Source: Actinomycetes bacterium (lineage in GTDB: Bacteria > Actinomycetota > Actinomycetes > Actinomycetales > JAJYRW01). Taken from it: a stretch of 20,323 nt of DNA. Numbering within the stretch: position 1 is the stretch's first letter; the number at the start of each line of letters is the position of its first letter. Location: positions 1-20,323 of the forward strand of contig JAJYRW010000004.1 in the NCBI GenBank assembly GCA_021793895.1, given 5' to 3'. A program made the translations under genes and the position numbers. The notes beneath the pieces were generated by a model. The model did not search any database. It worked only from the letters and a program-made list of their open reading frames with translations, and was not told the origin of the DNA. Shown piece by piece: positions 1 through 6,880 of this stretch.

Positions 1-279
1 TTCCCTCCAGGAACCTATGAGTGGCTCGAAGGCTACGAAGCCCAGCGTGAAGAGTGGGAGCGTCAGTACGCGGAAGCTCACGCCCGCTGGGAGGCGCACA
101 AGCGCCAGGTTGCTGAAGCCATCAAGGCTGACAATGAAGCCGCAGGCGGCGAAGGCGCAGACGAAACCGCCGATGCAAGCGACTATGTGGCGACACCGGA
201 ATCCGGGCCCGCCGCTGAGGGAACGCTGGCTTCTGACGAAGCACTTGCAGCACTACGCGAAAAGCTCACGGGTAACTAA
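1..279 (+). CDS. rpsA: 30S ribosomal protein S1, C-terminal fragment
   Basis: The reading frame is open from the first base of the window to TAA at 277-279 and encodes the last 92 residues of a protein whose start lies upstream. The fragment begins FPPGTYEWLEGYEAQREEWE and continues as a charged helix (RQYAEAHARWEAHKRQVAEA), then an acidic Ala/Glu/Asp-rich tail, and ends SDEALAALREKLTGN. This EWLEG-(Y/F)-EAQREEWERQYAEAHARWEAH segment is characteristic of the tail after the S1 RNA-binding repeats in actinobacterial S1. Known role of the family: it binds mRNA on the 30S subunit and aids translation initiation. None of the S1 domains lies in this window. The identification rests on the tail and on the usual rpsA-coaE-uvrB order, and it is firm despite being partial. 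Confidence 0.9.
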   Translation, partial: FPPGTYEWLEGYEAQREEWERQYAEAHARWEAHKRQVAEAIKADNEAAGGEGADETADASDYVATPESGPAAEGTLASDEALAALREKLTGN

Positions 280-300
280 ACTCTAAATCAGTAAAGCATC

Positions 301-339
301 GGGTCCGCCACCTACTAAAACTGGGTGGCGGACCCTTTT
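301..339 (+). terminator. Rho-independent terminator of rpsA
   Basis: A perfect 12-bp GC-rich stem, GGGTCCGCCACC (301-312) with GGTGGCGGACCC (324-335), encloses an 11-nt loop and is followed directly by TTTT (336-339). It begins 21 bases after the rpsA stop codon. This is the clearest intrinsic terminator in the window. It suggests that the lipoprotein gene downstream has its own promoter, for which TTTAAT at 345-350 is a weak -10 candidate. Confidence 0.9.
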
Positions 340-374
340 CTGCGTTTAATCACACAAATGAGGAGAGATTTGGC

Positions 375-2063
375 GTGATAAAGGGGATATCGAGGCACTC
401 GGGCCTACTACGAGGAGCGAGGTTGTCACAAGTGCCGCGCACGTCGAAGTTGCCGCTAACGCCGCGCGGCGCAAGCTTGGCACGAATGGCGCACACCGCC
501 GGGAAGCCCGCCCTTGCGCTAGTTGCAACCGGGGCTTTATTGCTGAGCGCCTGCACCGGAGAAGAGACCGGATCGGCGAACGACCCTAATAACGGGGCCG
601 GTGGCGGTCCAACAGCAGGTGAAATAGAGCCCGAGCCGGAATTGAGCGGTGATGACATTGTTGCCGAAGCGTCACTGCCCATGGCCGGGAAAGACGTCAC
701 CGCCGAAATTCACGCCGTAGTCCGATCGGGCGACTCCGCGATCGCCACGATCGACTTCACCGGTTTGGCAGAAGACGATCGCTTTAGCGATTCCGCATTC
801 GGGAACGACTTTGGCTCTCACTCGCGATTAACGGGAATTCGATTGGTGGATCTGGAAAATGACGAGATCTATCACCCAGGTCTAGACAACGAGGGTAATG
901 ATGTCGTACCTGCGGACCTGGATTCCCGCGGAGAACAGCGGGTGCAGCTGGTTTACGACGCACCGGATGAAGACGTGGAATCCCTGGGCCTCTTTCTACC
1001 CAGTGCCGGCTTTGTTCCGGATATCCCGGTCATTGACGCAGCGGTGCCGGCCGGAACACTTGACGGCGAGGGTGCGCCGGTTGACGGTGCCAAGGTAGCC
1101 GACGCGGGTCGCTACAGTCTGGAATCCTTCACCCGCGAGCTCGACGGAGCGGTGGAAACCCTGACCAGCACCGAGGACGTTGTTGTGACACTGGGCTCAG
1201 ACGTCTTATTTGATGTTGATGAGGACACCCTTTCTTCCGAAGCGGTAAAGGTCATTAAGAAGGCCGCTGATCATCTTTCGGATCGCGAGCCGGGAAAAAT
1301 TGAGGTTGTGGGTCACACCGACGACGTTTTGAGCGCGGATTACAACCAAAAACTCTCTGAGCGGCGCGCAACGGCCGTCGCGAAGGAACTAGAAGAGCAC
1401 ATTGACACCGGCGAGTACGAGATCGTGACCGAAGGCAAGGGTAAAACTGAGCCGCTGGTTAAAAATGACTCCGATGAAAACCGGGCCAAGAACCGCCGCG
1501 TGACGCTCACACTTGTTTCAGAAATCGAAAAAACGACGGAGCTCGATCGTTCCGGTCAGGCGCCGGAGTTTGAAGATGGCCCCTCAGCAACCGGGGAGGA
1601 GGGTATCGAAATGGGCGATGAGAACAGTACGCGTCACTTTCGGTATACGGCAAGTGCGCGCGAAAAAGGAGGTCACTTAATTGTCGATCTCACGGTGGAG
1701 GCCCTAGACGATGAAGTTGACTCCAGTTTTGATGTTGCCGGGCTTGCTGGACACTGGAATTACCGCGGCTCAGACCTAATGGGTGCTGGGCGGACCGCTT
1801 CCGGAATCCAGGTTTTGGACGGCGACACTCGGGTCTTTCCGCTCGATTACCTTTATGACGGCAGCGGGATCGATGAGGAAATATGGCTGCCGGCTACCGA
1901 CCTGTTTACTCTCGGACGCATTGATGGCGGGCAGCAGCGCGTTTTCAGCATGATCTATCCGAGGCTGGGGGATTGGGATACCGTTGCGATTCGGGCACTA
2001 GGTGGTCTAGGTGTAGATCCTTTCGAGCTCACCGACATTCCGATCGAACGAGACGCTGACTAG
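375..2063 (+). CDS. OmpA-domain lipoprotein with duplicated flanking domains
   Basis: This is a 562-residue predicted secreted lipoprotein. A hydrophobic signal segment ends in the lipobox LLSAC, with Cys60 as the lipidated residue. A Gly/Glu/Pro-rich linker covers residues 61-95. An OmpA/MotB C-terminal-like domain spans about 267-383, with the motifs GHTDD (313-317), YNQKLSERRA (323-332) and NRAKNRRV (369-376). Family knowledge: this domain binds peptidoglycan non-covalently, and D316 and R331 fall at the positions used for diaminopimelate contact. Domains of about 115 and 140 residues on either side (107-222 and 418-558) resemble each other. The GTG at 375 is preferred because AGGAGAG (361-367) sits 7 bases upstream. 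ATG at 486 would give a more usual 22-residue signal peptide but has no visible ribosome-binding site. The gene lies between rpsA and coaE, an uncommon place for such a gene. A cell-envelope anchoring role is inferred and the exact function is unknown. Confidence 0.75.
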   Translation: MIKGISRHSGLLRGARLSQVPRTSKLPLTPRGASLARMAHTAGKPALALVATGALLLSACTGEETGSANDPNNGAGGGPTAGEIEPEPELSGDDIVAEASLPMAGKDVTAEIHAVVRSGDSAIATIDFTGLAEDDRFSDSAFGNDFGSHSRLTGIRLVDLENDEIYHPGLDNEGNDVVPADLDSRGEQRVQLVYDAPDEDVESLGLFLPSAGFVPDIPVIDAAVPAGTLDGEGAPVDGAKVADAGRYSLESFTRELDGAVETLTSTEDVVVTLGSDVLFDVDEDTLSSEAVKVIKKAADHLSDREPGKIEVVGHTDDVLSADYNQKLSERRATAVAKELEEHIDTGEYEIVTEGKGKTEPLVKNDSDENRAKNRRVTLTLVSEIEKTTELDRSGQAPEFEDGPSATGEEGIEMGDENSTRHFRYTASAREKGGHLIVDLTVEALDDEVDSSFDVAGLAGHWNYRGSDLMGAGRTASGIQVLDGDTRVFPLDYLYDGSGIDEEIWLPATDLFTLGRIDGGQQRVFSMIYPRLGDWDTVAIRALGGLGVDPFELTDIPIERDAD

Positions 2064-2090
2064 GACCATTCGGTGCGGCAAGATGAGGGT

Positions 2091-2699
2091 ATGTATCGCA
2101 TCGGCTTAACGGGCGGCATCGCCGCTGGCAAAAGCGTGGTGGCCAATCGGTTCCAGGAGCTTGGAGCGGTAGTAGTTGACCACGACGTGCTCGCACGCCA
2201 GGCCGTGGCTCGGGAATCAGCGGGCTTAGCGCAAGTAGTTGCTGAATTCGGGCCGGAAATACTGCTGCCCGATGGATCCTTGGATCGGTCCGCGCTGGGC
2301 GCAGTCGTCTTCGGCGACGCTGAAGCGCGGCGGCGGCTGAACGCCATCGTGCACCCGGCGGTCTTTGACCTTTCAGCTGCGGCAGAAAGTGCTGCCCAAA
2401 ATGACAGTGACACGTCGATCGTCGTGCATGACATCCCCTTGCTCGTCGAGACGGGCCAAGAAGCCGATTTTGATTTGTTGATTGTGGTTGATGCGCCAGC
2501 CGAACTGCGCGTGCAGCGCTTAATGGAGGCGCGCGGGCTGTCCGAAGGAGATGCGCGGGCCCGCATCTCCGCGCAGATAAGCGACGAGGAACGGCTCGCC
2601 CCTGCCGACAAAATTTTGGACGGCGCCGGTACGGTTGCCAGTCTTCGGCACCAGGTGGATGTGCTTTGGGCAGAAATAGTGAAGGACCCGCACCGATGA
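2091..2699 (+). CDS. coaE: Dephospho-CoA kinase
   Basis: The product catalyses the last step of coenzyme A synthesis, ATP-dependent phosphorylation of the 3'-hydroxyl of dephospho-CoA, in the cytoplasm. The 202-residue protein begins [15 protein letters not shown], with the P-loop GGIAAGKS at residues 8-15. It has the family acidic segment [12 protein letters not shown] near residue 28, the [10 protein letters not shown] segment and the IPLLVETG motif. ATG at 2091 is chosen over the upstream in-frame GTG at 2073 because it puts the P-loop strand at the N-terminus as in the family. Length is normal, and there is no C-terminal extension like that in mycobacterial CoaE. There is no convincing Shine-Dalgarno sequence. 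CAAGAT (2079-2084) lies 6 bases before the ATG, so a leaderless transcript is possible. The gene starts 27 bases after the lipoprotein stop codon. Confidence 0.93.
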   Translation: MYRIGLTGGIAAGKSVVANRFQELGAVVVDHDVLARQAVARESAGLAQVVAEFGPEILLPDGSLDRSALGAVVFGDAEARRRLNAIVHPAVFDLSAAAESAAQNDSDTSIVVHDIPLLVETGQEADFDLLIVVDAPAELRVQRLMEARGLSEGDARARISAQISDEERLAPADKILDGAGTVASLRHQVDVLWAEIVKDPHR

Positions 2700-2750
2700 G
2701 CAGAACCTATGCAATTGGGTGCTAACTAGCCCGATGTCAGAGGCGGGACG

Positions 2751-2756
2751 TAACGT
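2751..2756 (+). promoter_or_regulatory. Candidate -10 element for leaderless uvrB transcript
   Basis: TAACGT matches the actinobacterial TANNNT -10 pattern and ends 7 bases before the preferred uvrB ATG at 2764. No Shine-Dalgarno sequence lies at a useful distance (AGGCGGG at 2741-2747 is 16 bases away). Transcription would then begin at or next to the start codon. This is inference from spacing; no clear -35 hexamer is seen. Confidence 0.45.
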
Positions 2757-2763
2757 TAGATAT

Positions 2764-4836
2764 ATGCGTCCAGTTACCGATATTCAGCGCACAGTTGCTC
2801 CTTTCGAAGTAGTCGCTGACTATGAACCCTCAGGCGATCAACCAGAAGCAATCGCCGAACTTGCCACGCGCATTAACGCGGGCGAGAAGGACGTGGTGCT
2901 GCTGGGCGCAACGGGTACGGGAAAATCGGCGACAACCGCGTGGATGATTGAACAATTGCAGCGGCCGACGCTGGTTATGGCTCCAAATAAGACGTTGGCA
3001 GCTCAATTGGCAGCCGAGTTTCGGGAGTTGCTTCCGCATAATGCGGTGGAGTACTTCGTGTCTTACTACGACTACTACCAGCCCGAAGCGTATGTCCCGC
3101 AGTCTGACACCTACATCGAAAAAGACTCTTCAATCAACGAAGAAGTCGAACGCTTGCGCCACTCTGCCACTAATTCGCTGCTAACGCGGCGCGACGTCGT
3201 GGTGGTGGCTTCCGTTTCTTGTATTTACGGTCTGGGAACACCACAGGAATACGTGGACCGCATGGTTCCACTCGAAGTTGGCCAGCAGATCGAGCGCGAT
3301 CAACTGCTGCGACGGTTCGTGGAAATGCAGTACGACCGCAACGACATGGCCTTCACGCGCGGGACATTCCGTGTTCGAGGTGACACGGTCGAAATCATCC
3401 CGATGTATGAAGAACTCGCCATTCGCATCGAGTTCTTTGGGGACGAGATCGACCGCATCCAAACGCTGCACCCGCTTACGGGTGATGCGATTCGCGAAGA
3501 GGAACAGATTTTTGTGTTCCCGGCCTCGCACTATGTCGCGGGGGAGGAGCGCATGGAGCGCGCAATCTCCGACATTGAGACGGAACTAGAAGAGCGGTTA
3601 GCCGAGCTTGAACAGCAAAATAAGCTGCTCGAGGCGCAGCGCCTACGCATGCGCACGACCTACGACATCGAAATGATGCGTCAGATCGGAACCTGTTCCG
3701 GCATCGAAAACTACTCCCGCCACATCGACGGTCGGCCACCCGGTTCCGCGCCGCACACCCTGCTGGATTACTTCCCAGAAGACTTCGTCCTAGTCATTGA
3801 CGAATCGCACGTCACAGTTCCACAAATCGGCGCGATGTTCGAAGGTGATATTTCACGAAAGCGAACGCTGGTTGATCACGGCTTCCGTCTGCCTTCGGCC
3901 ATTGATAACCGGCCGCTGAAGTGGGACGAGTTTTTGGAACGAATCGGGCAAACCGTATATCTATCGGCAACACCGGGGGACTACGAACTTGAACAATCCG
4001 ATGGCTTTGTTGAACAGGTGATTCGCCCCACCGGCCTGGTCGATCCCGAGGTTGTGGTGAAATCCACGACGGGGCAAATTGATGACCTCTTGCACGAAAT
4101 TCAAACACGAGTTGGCCGCGATGAGCGTATTTTGGTCACCACGCTCACTAAGAAGATGGCTGAAGACCTCACGGATTTCTTGCTCGACCATGATTTGCGA
4201 GTCGAGTATTTACACTCAGACGTAGATACCCTGCGGCGCGTCGAACTCTTACGTGAGCTGCGCCGGGGCGACTTTGACATTCTGGTTGGCATCAACCTGC
4301 TCCGAGAGGGGCTGGACCTGCCGGAAGTATCGCTCGTTGCAATCCTCGACGCCGATAAAGAGGGTTTCCTGCGTTCGGCAACCTCTTTGATTCAAACGAT
4401 CGGACGCGCGGCCCGAAACGTCTCGGGCCAGGTACACATGTATGCCGATCGCGTGACAAAAGCGATGTCAGACGCCATCGAAGAAACGAATCGTCGGCGG
4501 GAAAAGCAAATCGCATACAACGAGGAACATGGGATCGATCCGACCCCGCTGCGTAAGCGCATCGGCGACATCACCGAGATGCTCGCCCGCGAAGACATCG
4601 ACACTGAAGAGTTACTTGCCACGGGTTACCGCACCGGTAAGGCCGCGCCGACCACCGGAACGCCCACGATTTCGCCGGATCTACCGGCTTCGGAACTTGC
4701 CTCACTGGTCCAAGAACTAACGGAACAGATGCATGCTGCCGCGGGCGAACTGCAATTCGAACTAGCAGCCCGGCTGCGCGATGAGATTGCGGACGTGAAA
4801 AAAGAACTGCGCAAAGCCGAAAGCGCGACGGCCTGA
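2764..4836 (+). CDS. uvrB: Excinuclease ABC subunit UvrB
   Basis: UvrB is the damage-verifying helicase-like subunit of nucleotide excision repair. UvrA loads it, and it recruits UvrC for incision. The 690-residue protein has Walker A GATGTGKS at residues 48-55 and the family beta-hairpin region [20 protein letters not shown]. Further on are the DEAD-like box VLVIDESH, a C-terminal helicase lobe ending QTIGRAARN, and a UVR domain in the last 40 residues ([20 protein letters not shown]) that contacts UvrC. ATG at 2764 ([17 protein letters not shown]) is preferred. In-frame GTG 2719 and ATG 2734 would add 15 or 10 non-conserved residues. coaE stops 64 bases upstream. uvrA and uvrC lie 4 kb downstream, beyond terC and a minus-strand pair. 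No LexA-type box (GAAC-N4-GTTC) is seen upstream. Confidence 0.97.
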   Translation: MRPVTDIQRTVAPFEVVADYEPSGDQPEAIAELATRINAGEKDVVLLGATGTGKSATTAWMIEQLQRPTLVMAPNKTLAAQLAAEFRELLPHNAVEYFVSYYDYYQPEAYVPQSDTYIEKDSSINEEVERLRHSATNSLLTRRDVVVVASVSCIYGLGTPQEYVDRMVPLEVGQQIERDQLLRRFVEMQYDRNDMAFTRGTFRVRGDTVEIIPMYEELAIRIEFFGDEIDRIQTLHPLTGDAIREEEQIFVFPASHYVAGEERMERAISDIETELEERLAELEQQNKLLEAQRLRMRTTYDIEMMRQIGTCSGIENYSRHIDGRPPGSAPHTLLDYFPEDFVLVIDESHVTVPQIGAMFEGDISRKRTLVDHGFRLPSAIDNRPLKWDEFLERIGQTVYLSATPGDYELEQSDGFVEQVIRPTGLVDPEVVVKSTTGQIDDLLHEIQTRVGRDERILVTTLTKKMAEDLTDFLLDHDLRVEYLHSDVDTLRRVELLRELRRGDFDILVGINLLREGLDLPEVSLVAILDADKEGFLRSATSLIQTIGRAARNVSGQVHMYADRVTKAMSDAIEETNRRREKQIAYNEEHGIDPTPLRKRIGDITEMLAREDIDTEELLATGYRTGKAAPTTGTPTISPDLPASELASLVQELTEQMHAAAGELQFELAARLRDEIADVKKELRKAESATA

Positions 4837-4937
4837 ACCGAGCTAACGTCCAAGCCTCAACCTAGATCGCACCCAAATCTGAACGTAGCTCGCACCTCAG
4901 GGCGGCAAAACCCGAATAGCGTACACTTGCCGGAGTT

Positions 4938-5064
4938 GGAGGGGAGTATTCCCTAAGAAATAGTGCCGTCATCACGGCCCGCTGTGTACGCGGCCCGGTA
5001 CTGTTAGCCATCTTTGTGGCGGAAGAGACCTCCGGAGATCAGTCGACTGACGCAATCCGGAGGT
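4938..5064 (+). promoter_or_regulatory. yybP-ykoY manganese riboswitch controlling terC
   Basis: The untranslated region before terC carries the yybP-ykoY hallmarks. GGAGG followed by GGAGTA (4938-4948) forms the 5' side. A branched middle follows: GCCGT/ACGGC hairpin at 4965-4978, AGTGCCG 4962-4968 paired with CGGTACT 4996-5002, and GCCA/TGGC at 5007-5020. GAAGAGACCTCC (5022-5033) forms the 3' side, so P1 is GGAGG/CCTCC. This class binds Mn2+ and commonly precedes TerC/MntP-type exporters. ACCTCCGGA (5028-5036) is the exact reverse complement of TCCGGAGGT (5056-5064), which contains the terC Shine-Dalgarno sequence. P1 formation and RBS sequestration are therefore mutually exclusive, predicting translation ON with Mn2+. 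No U-tract follows, so the switch is probably translational. A possible -10, TACACT, lies at 4922-4927. Confidence 0.85.
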
Positions 5065-5068
5065 TAAA

Positions 5069-6037
5069 TTGCACGTCCCCACTTGGGTATGGCTCATAAC
5101 AATCGCCGTAACGATCGGCATTTTCATCTTTGATTTCTATGCGCACGTCCGAACGCCGCATGAACCGAGCCTGAAGGAATCAGGTAGTTGGACGGTCATC
5201 TACATACTTTTAGCCATCGTCTTTGGCCTTGGCATGTGGTGGGTGTGGGGGAGTGAGCACGGCGCCGAGTTCTTCGCCGGTTACGTAACCGAAAAGAGTT
5301 TGTCGGTCGACAATCTCTTCATTTTCCTCATAATCATGTCCCGGTTTGCCGTGCCGCGGATTTATCAGCAGAAAGTCCTGCTCATCGGCATCGCAATCGC
5401 CCTGGTTTTTCGCGGTATTTTCATCGCGGTCGGAGCGACAGTTATCAGCGCCTTCTCCTGGGTGTTTTACATCTTCGGCATCTTCCTGATTTTTACTGGG
5501 GTCAAGCTCACATCCGGGCATGAAGATGATGAGTTTAAAGAAAATCGACTAATGAAGGTCGTGAAAAAACTCACCAACACGACCGACGAGTACCACGGTG
5601 ACAAACTCTTTACCCGCATTGACGGAAAACGGTACGTCACCCCCATGTTGATGGTGATGGTCGCGATTGGCTCTACCGACTTACTTTTTGCGCTCGACTC
5701 GATCCCGGCAATTTTCGGCCTCACAAAAGAGCCCTACATCGTGTTCACAGCAAACGCGCTGGCTCTCATGGGGCTGCGGCAACTGTATTTCTTACTGGGA
5801 GGCCTACTCACCCGACTCGTTTACCTGTCAAAAGGGCTGGCAGTAATACTGGTATTCATTGGCGCCAAAATGATCGTTGAAGAACTTGCTAGTAACAACT
5901 TGCCCTTCATCAACGGTGGCCATCCGGTACCCGGTATGCCGCATATCCCGATCTGGCTCTCGCTCGCCATAATTTTGGGAGTTATCGCCATTACTGCGGT
6001 TCTAAGTCTGCTGAAGACCCGAAACGACAAGCGCTAA
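5069..6037 (+). CDS. TerC/Alx family membrane protein, probable Mn2+ exporter
   Basis: This 322-residue polytopic membrane protein belongs to the TerC family. It has about eight or nine hydrophobic segments and the two family signatures: VTEKSLSVDNLF (residues 73-84) and GSTDLLFALDSIPA (201-214). Acidic residues E75, D81, D204 and D210 lie in or next to membrane segments, as expected for metal coordination. Members such as Alx and MeeY/MeeF export Mn2+ or supply metal to secreted enzymes; older annotation links the family to tellurite resistance. The upstream manganese riboswitch strongly supports the manganese role. The start is TTG 5069, with GGAGG (5059-5063) 5 bases upstream; this ribosome-binding site is the riboswitch target. 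The gene ends at 6037, directly against the stop codon of the convergent hydrolase gene. Confidence 0.9.
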   Translation: MHVPTWVWLITIAVTIGIFIFDFYAHVRTPHEPSLKESGSWTVIYILLAIVFGLGMWWVWGSEHGAEFFAGYVTEKSLSVDNLFIFLIIMSRFAVPRIYQQKVLLIGIAIALVFRGIFIAVGATVISAFSWVFYIFGIFLIFTGVKLTSGHEDDEFKENRLMKVVKKLTNTTDEYHGDKLFTRIDGKRYVTPMLMVMVAIGSTDLLFALDSIPAIFGLTKEPYIVFTANALALMGLRQLYFLLGGLLTRLVYLSKGLAVILVFIGAKMIVEELASNNLPFINGGHPVPGMPHIPIWLSLAIILGVIAITAVLSLLKTRNDKR

Positions 6038-6754
6038 CTACCAGCCGCGCTGCTGCCACTGGGACAGCGCCGGGCGCTCAGCCGCCAAGGTGGTGTCCGC
6101 GCCATGCCCGGGATAAATCCACGCGTCGTCAAAACGCTCAAAAAGACGTTCTGAAACATCAGCAAATAGCTGCTGAAAGTCCGCGGGCGATTGCGTCTTG
6201 CCCACTCCACCGGGGAACAAACTGTCACCGGTGAAAATGTGTGCCGCGCGCGGTTGTGACCACTGGTCATCATCGGGGCCCGGAACATAGTCGTAGGGCA
6301 CCTCGTAACACAGCGCTACCGATCCGGGCGTGTGTCCCCGCAGCGCGATTACATCCAGCGAAACATCACCCACCGAGATCACGTCGCCATCTACCAGCTC
6401 GACGTCGACAGTTACCGGTATGCCCTCGGCATCATCAGCCCCAGCCGCGGTGCGCGCCGATGTTTGCTCGACCATCTCAACAAGTGCGCCGTGATGATCG
6501 TAGTGCTGATGCGTGGTGACGATGGTTTCCAATTGGGGCGAGGCGCCGTCCTCACTCAAAAGCTGGAGCAGACGCGGCGCATCGTTAGCCGCGTCGATGA
6601 GCAACTGCGCGCCGGTTTTCGTGCACGTGAGCAGGTAGGCATTGTTATCCATCGGGCCGACGCTGGCCTTGCGGATTACGAGCCCGGGCAGCACACGTAC
6701 GTCACTTGGCCCGCCCGATTTCACATCACCGGTATAAGAAGGAGAAGTCTGCAT
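6038..6754 (-). CDS. MBL-fold metallo-hydrolase, glyoxalase II-like
   Basis: A 238-residue single-domain metallo-beta-lactamase-fold hydrolase. The metal-binding set is complete: HQHYDH (H82, H84, D86, H87), H141 in RGHTPGSV, D177 in FTGDSLFPGG and H217 in YPGHG. The FTGDSLFPGGVG and YPGHG motifs place it with glyoxalase II-like thioesterases, so hydrolysis of a thioester of a low-molecular-weight thiol is plausible; the substrate cannot be read from sequence. ATG at 6754 (MQTSPSYTGDVK) is chosen over the upstream start at 6853, whose extra 33 residues (Arg/Ser-rich) are not part of the fold. TACAGT lies 6 bases before this ATG on the minus strand, with no Shine-Dalgarno sequence, suggesting a leaderless transcript. 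The GH15 gene upstream ends 126 bases away in the same direction. Confidence 0.85.
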   Translation of the reverse strand: MQTSPSYTGDVKSGGPSDVRVLPGLVIRKASVGPMDNNAYLLTCTKTGAQLLIDAANDAPRLLQLLSEDGASPQLETIVTTHQHYDHHGALVEMVEQTSARTAAGADDAEGIPVTVDVELVDGDVISVGDVSLDVIALRGHTPGSVALCYEVPYDYVPGPDDDQWSQPRAAHIFTGDSLFPGGVGKTQSPADFQQLFADVSERLFERFDDAWIYPGHGADTTLAAERPALSQWQQRGW

Positions 6755-6760
6755 GGGCCC

Positions 6761-6766
6761 ACTGTA
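6761..6766 (-). promoter_or_regulatory. Candidate -10 for leaderless MBL-hydrolase transcript
   Basis: On the minus strand TACAGT fits TANNNT and is followed by 6 bases (GGGCCC) and the ATG at 6754-6752. The absence of any purine-rich ribosome-binding site agrees with a leaderless mRNA. The 126-base space to the GH15 stop codon leaves room for a separate promoter. No convincing -35 was found. Confidence 0.45.
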
Positions 6767-6880
6767 GATTGCCCGCCTCGTTCTTGCCCAAATCCGCTTG
6801 GTTGGAAGATCGAAACTACTTATGGAGCGCGACCCTACCTGGGGGCGAACCACGTGCCTGAAGCGGCAACACGAGGCGCC

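Noticed and set aside
17..286. An ATG-initiated frame at the left edge.
   Set aside because: It is a +1-frame shadow of the rpsA tail, which reads uninterrupted in the frame beginning at base 1.
2750..2762. A 13-base match (CGTAACGTTAGAT) between the uvrB upstream region and the DUF559 coding region near 20174.
   Set aside because: Matches of this length are expected by chance within 20 kb, and the second copy lies within coding sequence.
4839..4892. GAGCTAACGT and ACGTAGCTC as a terminator stem after uvrB.
   Set aside because: The pairing is interrupted by a bulge, the loop is over 30 bases and no T-run follows.
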